Shown here: positions 17,047 to 25,635 of the stretch, piece by piece
How positions within the stretch are numbered: the first letter of the stretch is position 1
Layout of the letters: every line of letters starts with the position of its first letter
Origin: Rhodopseudomonas julia
GTDB taxonomy: Bacteria; Pseudomonadota; Alphaproteobacteria; Rhizobiales; Afifellaceae
Reading direction: 5' to 3'
Assembly (NCBI RefSeq): GCF_030813515.1
Contig: NZ_JAUSUK010000002.1
Location: forward strand, 682,001 to 746,000
Length of the DNA: 64,000 nucleotides
The notes under the pieces: generated by a model
What the model was told of the DNA's origin: nothing
Databases searched by the model: none
Seen by the model: the letters and a program-made list of their open reading frames with translations, nothing else
Position numbers and translations under genes: made by a program

Positions 17047-18053
17047 GCGAGCGCTCCTTCGTGGAGGGGTTCCGCCTCTTCGTCGGCTTCGGCCTTGAAG
17101 GCTGTCGCGATGGTGACCGTCAAATGCTCGTCCTCCTTGGTCGGAGAATCGGGGGCGAGGTGCTGGATGGAAAATTGCTTGAGGGCGGTGGCCGACAGCC
17201 ATTGCGTCAGCTGCTCGTCGGAAAAGCCGAGCCTCAGATGCGCATGCTTCTGGCGCAGGAATTCCAGATGATGGGGCGCGAAGTCGACGACGAGCAGCAT
17301 CCCACCCGGCGCCAGGACTCGAGCCGCCTCTGCCAGCGCTGCCCGCGGTTCTTCCAGAAAGTGCAGAACCTGATGGATGACGACGACGTCAAAGGACGCG
17401 CGCGGCAGGGGAAGGTTGAGCGCGTCGCCGCTGCGCAACCGCACATGCGAGAGACCAGCGCGTTCAAGGCTCGTCCTGGCAAGCGCGAGCATCTGCGGCG
17501 ATCGATCGATGCCCGTCAGCCGCTCGGCGCAATCGGCGAGGAGTTCGAGCATGCGGCCGGTGCCGGTGCCAATGTCGAGCAGGGAGCGATAATGGTGGCC
17601 GCTGAGAGCCGCGCGGATTGCCGCCTCGACCTCCTTTTCCGGCACGTGCAGGGAGCGCAGCCGATCCCATTCCTCGGCATGGCGCGCAAAATAGAGTTCT
17701 GCCGTTTCCTGATTGCGGCGGCGGATGAGTTCCAATCTGTCGCGATCGCGGCGCAAATCCGTCTCGTTGCGCAACGGATCTGTCTGCATGGCAGCAAGGG
17801 CCGCTCGCGCCAATGCTGCCGCTTCGCCATCGGAGGCCAGCCGGTAATAGACATGCGCGCCTTCCGGCAGCCGGCGAATGATGTCAGCCTCGGTCAAAAT
17901 TTTCAGATGCCGGGAGATCCGCGGCTGCGACTGTCCGAGGATTTCGACGAGCTCCTTGACGGGACGCTCGCCCTCGGCAAGCAGCGCCACAAGGCGAAGC
18001 CGGGTTTCGTCGGCAAGCGCCTGGGCGGCGCGCATGAGCTTCGTCAGGCCCAT
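17043..18053 (-). CDS. ArsR-family regulator fused to a SAM-dependent methyltransferase domain
   Basis: Two-domain protein of 336 residues. Residues 1-75 form an ArsR winged helix (ALADETRLRLVALL, recognition helix QSQPRISRHLKILTEA, wing EGAHVYYRL) without any cysteine, so it is not a thiolate metal sensor. Residues about 110-330 are a class I methyltransferase with motif I LLDIGTGTGRMLE (158-170) and VVVIHQVLHFLEEP. It is coupled to metF by a 4-bp overlap. ArsR-type SahR controls methionine-cycle genes in other Proteobacteria in response to S-adenosylhomocysteine; by inference the fused domain senses SAM or SAH here. The ATG at 18053 has GAGG upstream; a TTG at 18068 is rejected because it falls in the operator. 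Confidence 0.88.
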   Translation of the reverse strand: MGLTKLMRAAQALADETRLRLVALLAEGERPVKELVEILGQSQPRISRHLKILTEADIIRRLPEGAHVYYRLASDGEAAALARAALAAMQTDPLRNETDLRRDRDRLELIRRRNQETAELYFARHAEEWDRLRSLHVPEKEVEAAIRAALSGHHYRSLLDIGTGTGRMLELLADCAERLTGIDRSPQMLALARTSLERAGLSHVRLRSGDALNLPLPRASFDVVVIHQVLHFLEEPRAALAEAARVLAPGGMLLVVDFAPHHLEFLRQKHAHLRLGFSDEQLTQWLSATALKQFSIQHLAPDSPTKEDEHLTVTIATAFKAEADEEAEPLHEGALA

Positions 18054-18066
18054 CGAGACCTCTTTC

Positions 18067-18098
18067 AAAAAGATATAAAGATAACATTATATCTTTTT
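18067..18098. promoter_or_regulatory. 12-8-12 perfect inverted repeat, probable operator of the ArsR-metF operon
   Basis: AAAAAGATATAA (18067-18078) and TTATATCTTTTT (18087-18098) are exact reverse complements around 8 bases. On the minus strand the repeat contains a TATAAT -10 element (18086-18091). It ends 13 bases before the ArsR start and is strikingly AT-rich for this genome. AT-rich dyads of this form are typical ArsR-family sites, so autoregulation is likely. Confidence 0.8.
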
Positions 18099-18231
18099 CC
18101 TGGATGGTGCAACGGGCGGTGTCCCAATGCCGGGCGGAGCCGATCGTCGCGTCGCGCCCGCCCTATCGCCTCATGGTCTCATCGCCTTGTGCTTGCGACG
18201 CTCTCACGCTTGAACCGCGCCGCCACCTTCG

Positions 18232-18256
18232 CCTTAACTCCTTCGAGAGGAGAAGG
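18232..18256 (+). promoter_or_regulatory. trmO: Hairpin covering the trmO ribosome-binding site
   Basis: CTCCT (18238-18242) pairs with AGGAG (18248-18252) across a 5-base loop, and CCTT (18232-18235) extends the stem with AAGG (18253-18256) past a 2-base bulge. The paired AGGAGAAGG is the only good ribosome site for the ATG at 18260, so the stem would hide it. Confidence 0.5.
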
Positions 18257-18259
18257 CGC

Positions 18260-18838
18260 ATGGCGGAAGACAGGACGGATTTCGGGCCAGCAGGTTCTGG
18301 CTCGCGGCAGGAAAAGCCGGATGTCGGGGCCCGCTCGTGGGAAAACCCGACGCGGGAGGGTGAGATCGCACTCGGCTTCGATCCCGGGAAGCAAGCGCCC
18401 GATGCCGGCGTCGTCTATATCGGTCATGCCAGGACGCCGTGGACGGAACGCGGCGAATGTCCGCGCAACATCCGCCAGGCGCGGGAGCGAGCCGAGAGCG
18501 AGCCGCATCTGCGCTTTTTCCTTCAAATCGACGAACCCTATCGGCCAGGACTTGCCGATTATCGCCCGGGCCAGGCGGCCTTCGTCCTCATGTGGATGGA
18601 CGGTGCGCGACGCGATCTGATCGTCCAGGCACCGAAGCACCGCGAGCGGCCGGCCGGTGTCTTCTCTTTGCGTTCGCCAGTGCGGCCCAATCCGATCGGG
18701 CTGTCGCTCGTCTCTATTGCGGAGGTCGACCAGGAGAGCGGCGTCATTCTCGTCGATGCCCTCGACTGTCTCGATGGCACGCCGATCATCGATTTGAAGC
18801 CCTGGACCCAGACGGCGGACATTCCGGCAGCACGCTGA
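18260..18838 (+). CDS. trmO: tRNA (t6A37) N6-methyltransferase TrmO (TsaA/YaeB family)
   Basis: SAM-dependent enzyme that methylates t6A37 of tRNA-Thr(GGU); 192 residues with the beta-barrel TsaA fold. Conserved pieces are YIGHARTPWTER, a loop with CPRNIRQAR, FSLRSPVRPNPIGLSLV and DALDCLDGTPIIDLKPW. The ATG at 18260 follows AGGAGAAGG; the open frame from 18104 includes no better start and would add unrelated sequence. It is divergent from the ArsR-metF operon, with the ArsR operator lying between them, so that regulator might also act on trmO; both processes use SAM, but this is only inference. Confidence 0.88.
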   Translation: MAEDRTDFGPAGSGSRQEKPDVGARSWENPTREGEIALGFDPGKQAPDAGVVYIGHARTPWTERGECPRNIRQARERAESEPHLRFFLQIDEPYRPGLADYRPGQAAFVLMWMDGARRDLIVQAPKHRERPAGVFSLRSPVRPNPIGLSLVSIAEVDQESGVILVDALDCLDGTPIIDLKPWTQTADIPAAR

Positions 18839-19080
18839 ATTTTGGCTCGCACCCCAAGGTTTCCGCGGCCGTGCCCAAGGTGAGGGCCGGTCGTGTTGCC
18901 GCAGGCCTTGAAACCGCCGTCTTCGGCATCCATATGGTTGGCATCTGAGGGGCGGCTTCTGGGCTGCCCGCGCCGCAAGCCCCGCGAAAGCCGGGCGGCG
19001 CATACTCCCAATCAATCCATCACATCGCTGAACGCAGCCGCGGAGCGCGGCGCGAAAGTGAGTCAAAGGACACCCGAATT

Positions 19081-19284
19081 ATGCACACAGGCAACGTTGT
19101 CTGGTTCGACACCCGCAGAGGCTTCGGCTTCATTCGCCCCGATGAGGGCGCCGACATTTTCGTTCATCGTACCGCGTTGGAGCGCGCCGGGCTGGCGACG
19201 CTTCAGCCCGACCAGATCGTCTTCTTCGACGTCGAGATGCGCGATGGCGCTCCGACGGCGACGGATCTGACCGCCCTCAATTGA
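19081..19284 (+). CDS. Cold-shock domain protein
   Basis: Single cold-shock domain of 67 residues that binds single-stranded RNA or DNA as a chaperone. RNP1 is RGFGFIRP (residues 13-20) and RNP2 is DIFVHRT (25-31); the usual lysine of KGFGFI is replaced by arginine. AAAGGA lies 10-11 bases before the ATG. The gene has a 242-bp upstream region with several GC-rich complementary segments, as is usual for long csp leaders, and a hairpin terminator downstream. It is a single-gene unit. Confidence 0.93.
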   Translation: MHTGNVVWFDTRRGFGFIRPDEGADIFVHRTALERAGLATLQPDQIVFFDVEMRDGAPTATDLTALN

Positions 19285-19324
19285 GGGCGGGCCCCGGTCT
19301 CGGGGACACGAACACTTTCCATGG

Positions 19325-19349
19325 ACGGGCCGCCGCGTGCGGCCCGTTT
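19325..19349 (+). terminator. Hairpin terminator after the cold-shock gene
   Basis: Perfect 9-bp stem ACGGGCCGC/GCGGCCCGT with a 5-base loop and a short TTT run. It lies 40 bases past the stop and before the convergent cytochrome gene. Confidence 0.65.
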
Positions 19350-19378
19350 CGATTCCGGCTGCCTCGTTCGGCCAGGCG

Positions 19379-19699
19379 TCAGCCGCGAAGCCCTTCGATA
19401 TAGGCCGTGAGGTCGCGGATTTCCTGCCGCGTCAGGCTCATATCCGGCATCACCGGATGCGGATCGGCGAGAAAGGCTGCAAGCGCGGAGATCCCGTTCC
19501 GGTATTTTTGCCCAATCGCGGCGAAGCTCGGGGCCGCGGGCGTGGCGCTCGTCTGCGTCTCCGAGACGACGTGGCAGGTGGCACACCATTTCTCGGCGAT
19601 CGCCCTTCCCTCCTGCGGATCTCCGGCCGCGAGGGCAGGCGGGGCGAGAGATACGAATATCGCGCAAGCGCAGATCGAGCGATGGAGGGGCAAGGACAT
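19379..19699 (-). CDS. Class I c-type cytochrome
   Basis: Small periplasmic electron carrier, 106 residues. The signal peptide (about 1-25) ends at PALAAG. Haem is attached at CATCH (Cys39, Cys42, His43) and the distal ligand is probably Met84 or Met87 in PVMPDMSL. The C-terminal helix LTRQEIRDLTAYIEGLR is typical. The start at 19699 has GGAGG five bases upstream; a longer frame to 19735 lacks support. No oxidase or dehydrogenase gene is adjacent, so its partner is unknown. Confidence 0.9.
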   Translation of the reverse strand: MSLPLHRSICACAIFVSLAPPALAAGDPQEGRAIAEKWCATCHVVSETQTSATPAAPSFAAIGQKYRNGISALAAFLADPHPVMPDMSLTRQEIRDLTAYIEGLRG

Positions 19700-19823
19700 G
19701 GAGGCCTCCGAAGAGTTTCTTGGCACCGTGCGCATGTTAAACCGCAGATCGGCGTTCTTCAGCGGACGCTTCGCCGCTTGCCCGTCTCGCCGACACCCGG
19801 CCAGGGCCTAGATAGGCGCTGTC

Positions 19824-20057
19824 ATGGAGGTCCTGGAGCATGTCTTTCAATCGGAGGCGTTGAAGCTGGCGCTCTACGTGCCTGCCGACAGGACGCTCTA
19901 CATCGCCTTCCATACGGGCCGCATTTACCGCTACGACGACATCCCCGAAGCGGTCTTCACCGGGCTCACGGAGGCGCAGTCGGCGGGCGTTTATTTCAAT
20001 GCTGTCGTTCGTCATTATTCGTATCGGGAGGTGGAGACGACGTCTCTGCAGCGCTAG
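19824..20057 (+). CDS. KTSC domain-containing protein
   Basis: A 77-residue protein made of one KTSC domain, which also occurs as a C-terminal appendage of some lysyl-tRNA synthetases. The pattern is clear: LKLALYVPADRTLYIAFHTG, YRYDDIPEAVFTGL and AQSAGVYFNAVVRHYSYREV. The function of the free-standing form is unknown. Its last 62 bases overlap the 3' end of the convergent secreted-protein gene, so the transcripts are complementary at their ends. Confidence 0.82.
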   Translation: MEVLEHVFQSEALKLALYVPADRTLYIAFHTGRIYRYDDIPEAVFTGLTEAQSAGVYFNAVVRHYSYREVETTSLQR

Positions 20058-20538
20058 GGGACGGGCGCGGCCGTGGCTTCAGCGTGAGCGAGCCGGTATA
20101 TTCCAGCGCCGTCCGGTCCTTCAGGTTGAGAATATAACGGATGGTCCCGCCGCCGCTCAGCCCGCGATATTTGCCGGTGCCATCGATGGCGGCCCATTCG
20201 CCGCCGCGCTCTCCGTCCGAGGTCCAGGAGAGCCACCAGAGATCGCGGTCATGGTCGATGGTCGTGCAGATCCCGGCCCCAAATGGCGCCTCGCCTTCGG
20301 CGGTGTAGAGGGTGCCCACACAATCCTGAGCGCTCAAATGCAGCGGGCTCGCCTCCTTCTTGTCCTTGACGATGCCTTTCTGGACGATGGTGGTGAGGCG
20401 GCGCCCGTCGCCGAGCCGCGTCTGCCGGTTGGTCGTCGTGTAGACGACGGTGCCGTCTGTCTCCAGCGCGGGGACTTGCGCCTGGGCTGCCGTGGGCGCA
20501 ATCACCGTCAACACCAGCACAAAAATGGCGGCTCGCAT
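19996..20538 (-). CDS. Secreted protein of unknown function
   Basis: 180 residues with a clear signal peptide (MRAAIFVLVLTVIAPTAAQA) preceded by a strong GGAGG site. The mature part is rich in beta-strands and ends in GTGKYRGLSGGGTIRYILN, a pattern seen in allene-oxide-cyclase-like or dirigent-like barrels, but this is only a visual resemblance. There are two well separated cysteines (QDCVG and GICTT) that could form a disulfide. The proline- and serine-rich tail (about the last 30 residues) overlaps the convergent KTSC gene by 62 bp. Confidence 0.68.
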   Translation of the reverse strand: MRAAIFVLVLTVIAPTAAQAQVPALETDGTVVYTTTNRQTRLGDGRRLTTIVQKGIVKDKKEASPLHLSAQDCVGTLYTAEGEAPFGAGICTTIDHDRDLWWLSWTSDGERGGEWAAIDGTGKYRGLSGGGTIRYILNLKDRTALEYTGSLTLKPRPRPSPSAAETSSPPPDTNNDERQH

Positions 20539-20661
20539 GAGATCTGCCTCCCCCCGGTACGGTCTCGACCAAAGCGCAGGATGAGGCAGCTTATGGTTGC
20601 AGGCAAGCCGGCTGTTGCGAAGAGCCGCGCGAGCCCTTTGCCTCCGCTTTTCGTCCGCCGC

Positions 20662-20862
20662 TCAGCGGTTGAAAAACCACAGGATGAGCGACAGGACGAG
20701 GCTTACGATCACCATCGTGGTGATCGGAAAATAGAACGAGACATTTTCCCGCTCGACCGCGATGTCGCCGGGCAGGCGGAAGAGGTCGAGCTTTGAGACG
20801 AGCGGCCAGAGGAGGCCCGCCGCGACGAGGGCGAGCCCAATGACGATCAGTGTCTTCGACAT
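20662..20862 (-). CDS. DUF2905 family small membrane protein
   Basis: 66 residues with two membrane helices (TLIVIGLALVAAGLLWPL and FPITTMVIVSLVLSLILWFF) separated by LDLFRLPGDIAVERENVSFY, which is the hallmark of DUF2905. Function unknown. It lies downstream of msrB on the same strand with a 29-bp gap, so it is probably cotranscribed. Confidence 0.88.
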   Translation of the reverse strand: MSKTLIVIGLALVAAGLLWPLVSKLDLFRLPGDIAVERENVSFYFPITTMVIVSLVLSLILWFFNR

Positions 20863-20891
20863 GGTTTGTCTCGGCTCTCACGCGGTGTGCG

Positions 20892-21344
20892 TCAGCTCTT
20901 TTCGAATTCGAGCGCGGCCGAATTCATGCAATAGCGCAGACCCGTCGGTCGTGGCCCGTCGGGGAAGACGTGACCGAGATGGCTGTCGCAGCGGGCACAG
21001 CGTGTCTCAATGCGGCGCATGCCGTGGGAATTGTCCTCGATCTCGCGCACATGTTCTGGATCGACGGGCTCGTAGAAGCTCGGCCAGCCGGTGCCGGATT
21101 CGAATTTCGTCACCGAGCGGAAGAGCGGCAGGCTGCAGAGCTTGCAAGTGTAGACGCCATCTTCTTTGTTGGTGAGAAGACCGCCGCAGAAGGGCGTCTC
21201 CGTGCCGTGGTCGAGCATGATGTGGCGCTCTTCCGGCGTCAGCTTTTCAGCGAGCCTGTCGCGTTCGGCGCCGCGGATCGGCGTCAGATCGTAGCCGGAT
21301 TGCGAGACATGGCGGCCATCGGTCTTGGCGGCGGTGTCGGTCAT
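20892..21344 (-). CDS. msrB: Peptide-methionine (R)-S-oxide reductase MsrB
   Basis: Repairs methionine-R-sulfoxide in proteins with thioredoxin as reductant. 150 residues from the ATG at 21344, which has AGGGAGA upstream. It is the zinc form, with Cys67/Cys70 (CKLC) and Cys116/Cys119 (CARC). The catalytic cysteine is Cys139 in [42 protein letters not shown] and Cys53 (TPFCGG, a possible resolving residue) also match the family. No signal peptide, so cytoplasmic. Confidence 0.95.
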   Translation of the reverse strand: MTDTAAKTDGRHVSQSGYDLTPIRGAERDRLAEKLTPEERHIMLDHGTETPFCGGLLTNKEDGVYTCKLCSLPLFRSVTKFESGTGWPSFYEPVDPEHVREIEDNSHGMRRIETRCARCDSHLGHVFPDGPRPTGLRYCMNSAALEFEKS

Positions 21345-21553
21345 GAGAATTCTCCCTGTTTCAAAAGGCATATAGGGAGCGATTGCCGGCTGCGAAGACG
21401 GTACCCGGCGATCGGCTGCATCTTCTGGTCATGAGGATGGTCGATGTGCGTGTCGATCAGCGCCGGTCCTGCGGGGGGAGGAGAGGCGCCTGGCGGCGGG
21501 AACGAACCCTGTGCGCCCTGCATTGTGGCACGGAACATAAGACGGAGAACGAA

Positions 21554-21742
21554 ATGGCTGAAAGCTCGGGCGGCAACACCTTCCTCGCCTTCATCGTCGG
21601 GGCGCTTCTCGTCCTCGTCGTCATCCTCTTCCTGGCACTCGGCGGCGTGAACCTCTTCACCGGTGGTGGCGGCGGTGGGCCAGACGTGAACGTCGACATC
21701 CAGGCGCCTGCGCCGGGTGGTGGCGATGGCGGTGGCAACTGA
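21554..21742 (+). CDS. 62-residue single-helix membrane protein with glycine-rich tail
   Basis: Starts at ATG 21554 after GGAG. One membrane helix (FLAFIVGALLVLVVILFLAL) is followed by LFTGGGGGGPDVNVDIQAPAPGG and ends in a glycine-rich tail. Very similar short proteins are common in Rhizobiales and have no assigned function. The larger open frame from 21383 is not supported. It is divergent from msrB. Confidence 0.68.
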   Translation: MAESSGGNTFLAFIVGALLVLVVILFLALGGVNLFTGGGGGGPDVNVDIQAPAPGGGDGGGN

Positions 21743-21805
21743 GCAGGTCGCAAGGTTTTCTCTCAAGACGGCGCGGAGGATTTCCGCGCCGTCCGTGCAT
21801 GAGCG

Positions 21806-24800
21806 TCAGGCTGCCCCAAAACCCCCGCCGGTCGGGGTGGTGACGATCACCGCTTCGCCGGCCTTCAGGAGGGTCTGATCGGCGCCTTCGAGTTCTTCGA
21901 GGCTTCCGTCGAGGCGGCGGACTTCGGTTTTGCCGACATGTCCGGCCTCGCCACCCTTGAGCCCGTGCGGGGCAACTTTTCGGTGGGAGGAAAGGATGGC
22001 GCAGTCCATTTCTTCCAGGAAGCGGATGGTGCGGCGCGTGCCTGATCCGGCGGAAAACGCGCCGCGGCCGCCCGAGCCGTGGCGGATGTGGAAATCCTCA
22101 AGCAGCACCGGATAGCGCATCTCCAGAACTTCCGGATCGGTGAGCCGCGAATTGGTCATGTGCACATGGACGCCATCGGTGCCGTGGAAGCCGGTGCCGT
22201 CATTCATTGTGCCGGCCGGTGAGCCCGAACAGATCGTCTCGTAATATTGATAGGTGGCGTTGCCGAAGGTGAGGTTGTTCATCGTGCCTTCGGAGGCGGC
22301 CATGGCGCCGAGCGCGCCGAAGAGGGCGTTCGTCACCTGCTGGCTCGTCTCGACATTGCCGGCGACGACGGCGCGGGGATATTCCGGCGACAGCATCGAA
22401 CCTTTCGGCAGCACGATCTCGATCGGCTCCAGGCAGCCGGCATTCATCGGGATGTCGGCCTCCACCATGACGCGGAAGGCATAAAGCACGGCCGCGCGCG
22501 TCACAGGGGCAGGGGCGTTGAAGTTGTTCTCCTTCGCCTCAGACGTGCCGGTGAAGTCGACCTTGGCGGAACGGTTCTCCTTGTCGACGGTGATCGCGAC
22601 CTTGATCACGGCGCCCTGGTCGGTTTCGACGGAGAATTCCGAATCCTTCAGGCTCTCGATGACGCGGCGGACGCTTTCGGCCGCATTGTCGCGAACATGG
22701 CGCATATAGGCCTGGACGACGTCGAGGCCGAACTCCGCCACCATCTTGCGCATCTCTGCCACGCCCTTTTCGTTGGCAGCAATCTGCGCCTTCAGATCGG
22801 CGATGTTCTGGTCCGGGTTGCGGCAGGGATAGCGATGGTCGGTCAACAGCTCGCGGAGCGCATCTTCGCGGAATCGGCCCTGATCGACGAGTTTGAAATT
22901 GTCGATCAGAACGCCTTCCTCGTCGACATTCGTTGCTCGCGGCGTCATGGAGCCCGGCGCCACGCCGCCGACATCGGCATGGTGCCCGCGCGAGGCGACC
23001 CAGAAGAGGATCTGGTTGCGCGCCTCGTCTCCCGATTCGGCGAAGACCGGCGTGACGACGGTGATGTCGGGCAGATGCGTGCCGCCGTTGTAGGGGGCGT
23101 TGAGGGCGTAGACGTCGCCGGGTCGAATGTCCGGATTCTTCTCGCGCACCGTCTCCACCGAGCGGTCCATGGAGCCCAAATGCACCGGCATGTGCGGGGC
23201 GTTGGCAACGAGCGTACCGTTCGGTCCGAAGACGGCGCACGAGAAATCGAGCCGTTCCTTGATGTTCACGGAATAGGCGGTGTTCTGCAGCGTCACGCCC
23301 ATCTGCTCGGCGATCGACATGAAGAGGTTGTTGAAGATCTCCAAGAGCACCGGATCGGCCTTGGTGCCGATCGCGTGGTCGCGCGCCATCGCTTCGGTGC
23401 GCGTCAGGATGACGTGGTTTTTCGCCGTGATCTCCGCCGACCAGCCGGGCTCGATGACGATCGTCTGGTGATCCTCGATGATGAGGGCCGGGCCCTTCAG
23501 ACGAGCGCCGGGGAAGAGCTCGGCGCGCTGCGCAATCGCCGCGTCGTGCCAGGCTCCGGCCGAAAAGAAGCGGATGGTGGTTTGCGGCTGTATGTCCTCA
23601 GAGGTTGTGTCCGTTTCCGGCTCGTCGATGTCGGCGCCGCCGCCGACGGCCTCCACTTCCACCTGCTCGGCGATCAAAGGCTTGTCGTCGTAGATGAAGC
23701 CGAACTGGGCGCGGTGGGCGTCTTCGAAGTCGGATCGCATTTCGGCCGCCCTGCCGAAAGGCACGGGGATCGGCGTGTCGGTACCCTCGTAGCGCAGATG
23801 CGCCTTGGCGATAATCGTGATGGCTGAATCGCTTATCGCCTGGTCTTGAAGCTCTCTACGCGCCTCTTCCTCAAGTTCTGATTCAACGCGTTGAAGTTCT
23901 GATTCAGCGTCCGCTGCAAGCGGCAGGACCGTGGCGCGGCTTTTGTTGGCGCGCACATCGGCGAGGCCCATGCCGTAGGCGGAGAGGACGCCCGAAAGCG
24001 GGTGGATATGCACCTTCTGCATGCCGAGCCGGTCGGCGATCTGGCAGGCGTGCTGGCCGCCGGCGCCGCCGAAGCAGGAGAGCGCGTAATGGGTGACGTC
24101 GTGGCCGCGCTCGACGGAGATCTTCTTGATGGCGTTCGCCATGTTTTCGACGGCGATCTTGAGGAAGCCGTCGGCGATCTCCTCAGGCGTTCGGTGCCTG
24201 CCGTTCTCGTCTGGTCCGATCTCCTCCGCGAGCGCTTCGAACCCCTGTTTCACCGCCTCGATATCGAGCGGTTCGTCCTGGTTCGGGCCAAAGATCGCCG
24301 GGAAATTCTCCGCCCGGATTTTTCCGGCCATGATGTTGGCGTCGGTGACGGTGAGGGGGCCGCCGCGGCGGTAGGCGGCTGGTCCGGGATCGGCACCGGC
24401 GGAGGCGGGCCCGACCTGAAAGCGGCCCGAGGCGTAAGAGAGGATCGAGCCGCCGCCGGCGGCCACCGTGTGGATGCGCATCATCGGGGCGCGCATTCTG
24501 ACCCCCGCCACTTCCGTCTCGAAGGCGCGTTCGAGATCGCCCGCATAATGCGAGACGTCCGTGGAGGTGCCGCCCATGTCGAAGCCGATGATCTTGTCGA
24601 GCCCGGCCATCTTCGCGGTCTCGGTCGCGCCAACGACGCCGGCGGCGGGGCCTGACAGGATCGCGTCCTTGCCGGCGAAGAGTTCGGCCGCCGTCAGGCC
24701 TCCCGAAGACATCATGAACATGAGGCGCGGCGCATCGGGATCATGCGGCTCGGCGGGATCGGCCGTTTCCTTGATGCCGAGATCGCGGGCGACGCGGGCG

Positions 24801-25483
24801 ATGTAGCGGGCGAGGATCGGCGAGAGATAAGCGTCGACCACTGTGGTGTCGCCGCGGCCGACGAGCTTTACGAGGGGCGAGGTTTCGTGGCTGACGGAAA
24901 CCTGGGTGAAGCCCATGTCGCGGGCGATTTTCGCCACGGTCGCCTCGTGCTCGGGGTATTTCCAGGCATGCATGAAGACGATCGCCAGCGCGTCGAAGCC
25001 GTCGTCCTTCAAGGCCCGAAGCGTTGTGCGGATCGCCGCCTCGTCGGGCGCCGCCTCGACCGTGCCGTCGGCACGCACGCGCTCGTCGACCTCCTCGACG
25101 CGATCATAGAGGAGGTCCGGAAGGATGATCTTCTTGGCGAAAATATCGGGCCGCGCCTGGTAGCCGATACGAAGCGCGTCGCGGAAACCTCTGGTGATCA
25201 AAAGCGCGGTGCGCTCGCCCTTGCGCTCCAGAAGCGCATTGGTGGCGACCGTCGTGCCCATTTTGACGGCGCCGATCTTCTCCGAGGGCATCGTCTCGCC
25301 CGCCGGAACCTCAAGAAAGCGGCGGATCGCTTCGATCGCCGCATCGTCATAGGCGCCGGGATTTTCCGACAGAAGCTTCATGGCGGAGAGGGTGCCCGCG
25401 GGATTGCGGGCCACCACATCGGTGAAGGTGCCGCCCCGGTCGATCCAGAAGTCCCATTTCCTGCCGGCTTCCGATTGTGTCAC
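21806..25483 (-). CDS. Hydantoinase/5-oxoprolinase, fused HyuA-HyuB type
   Basis: ATP-dependent cyclic amidase of 1,225 residues. The N-terminal half is HyuA (actin-like ATPase fold; [43 protein letters not shown]) and the C-terminal half is HyuB ([77 protein letters not shown]). The fused order is that of 5-oxoprolinase, so 5-oxoproline to glutamate is the leading guess, but hydantoins or other lactams are possible. I place the start at GTG 25483 because GGGAGAG lies seven bases upstream; an ATG at 25522 has none. Divergent from a TRAP transporter, which probably imports its substrate. Confidence 0.9.
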   Translation of the reverse strand: MTQSEAGRKWDFWIDRGGTFTDVVARNPAGTLSAMKLLSENPGAYDDAAIEAIRRFLEVPAGETMPSEKIGAVKMGTTVATNALLERKGERTALLITRGFRDALRIGYQARPDIFAKKIILPDLLYDRVEEVDERVRADGTVEAAPDEAAIRTTLRALKDDGFDALAIVFMHAWKYPEHEATVAKIARDMGFTQVSVSHETSPLVKLVGRGDTTVVDAYLSPILARYIARVARDLGIKETADPAEPHDPDAPRLMFMMSSGGLTAAELFAGKDAILSGPAAGVVGATETAKMAGLDKIIGFDMGGTSTDVSHYAGDLERAFETEVAGVRMRAPMMRIHTVAAGGGSILSYASGRFQVGPASAGADPGPAAYRRGGPLTVTDANIMAGKIRAENFPAIFGPNQDEPLDIEAVKQGFEALAEEIGPDENGRHRTPEEIADGFLKIAVENMANAIKKISVERGHDVTHYALSCFGGAGGQHACQIADRLGMQKVHIHPLSGVLSAYGMGLADVRANKSRATVLPLAADAESELQRVESELEEEARRELQDQAISDSAITIIAKAHLRYEGTDTPIPVPFGRAAEMRSDFEDAHRAQFGFIYDDKPLIAEQVEVEAVGGGADIDEPETDTTSEDIQPQTTIRFFSAGAWHDAAIAQRAELFPGARLKGPALIIEDHQTIVIEPGWSAEITAKNHVILTRTEAMARDHAIGTKADPVLLEIFNNLFMSIAEQMGVTLQNTAYSVNIKERLDFSCAVFGPNGTLVANAPHMPVHLGSMDRSVETVREKNPDIRPGDVYALNAPYNGGTHLPDITVVTPVFAESGDEARNQILFWVASRGHHADVGGVAPGSMTPRATNVDEEGVLIDNFKLVDQGRFREDALRELLTDHRYPCRNPDQNIADLKAQIAANEKGVAEMRKMVAEFGLDVVQAYMRHVRDNAAESVRRVIESLKDSEFSVETDQGAVIKVAITVDKENRSAKVDFTGTSEAKENNFNAPAPVTRAAVLYAFRVMVEADIPMNAGCLEPIEIVLPKGSMLSPEYPRAVVAGNVETSQQVTNALFGALGAMAASEGTMNNLTFGNATYQYYETICSGSPAGTMNDGTGFHGTDGVHVHMTNSRLTDPEVLEMRYPVLLEDFHIRHGSGGRGAFSAGSGTRRTIRFLEEMDCAILSSHRKVAPHGLKGGEAGHVGKTEVRRLDGSLEELEGADQTLLKAGEAVIVTTPTGGGFGAA

Positions 25484-25536
25484 GATCGTCTCTCCCGTCG
25501 CACGATTGGCTATCGGAAGCATGTCGGGAAGAAAAC

Positions 25537-25553
25537 GTCAACACAACGTTGAC
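25537..25553. promoter_or_regulatory. GTCAAC-N5-GTTGAC palindrome between oxoprolinase and TRAP genes
   Basis: Perfect 6-bp arms, with a nested palindrome CAACGTTG (25545-25552). The right arm contains TTGACA, a consensus -35 element for the TRAP operon (plus strand). The site lies in the 152-bp divergent region, 54 bases before the oxoprolinase start, and is a good candidate for the winged-helix regulator at 28545. Confidence 0.6.
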
Positions 25554-25635
25554 AAATCGTCGGGGTGCGAACAGTCTCGGCGCAGCTGCGGGACGCCGGC
25601 TCGGGCTCTCGCGAAAACCAAGAGGGAGAGCATCG

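Noticed and set aside
18054-18110. SAM riboswitch before the metF operon
   Set aside because: The leader after the -10 box is too short for a known SAM riboswitch; the inverted repeat is a DNA operator spanning the promoter.
22247-23827. 526-codon plus-strand frame opposite the oxoprolinase
   Set aside because: Shadow of the HyuB half; His/Asp/Arg-rich product with no recognisable fold.
23873-23915. Short direct repeat within the oxoprolinase gene (AGTTCTGATTCA twice)
   Set aside because: It is in frame and encodes a repeated acidic helix ([13 protein letters not shown]); no sign of an inserted element.
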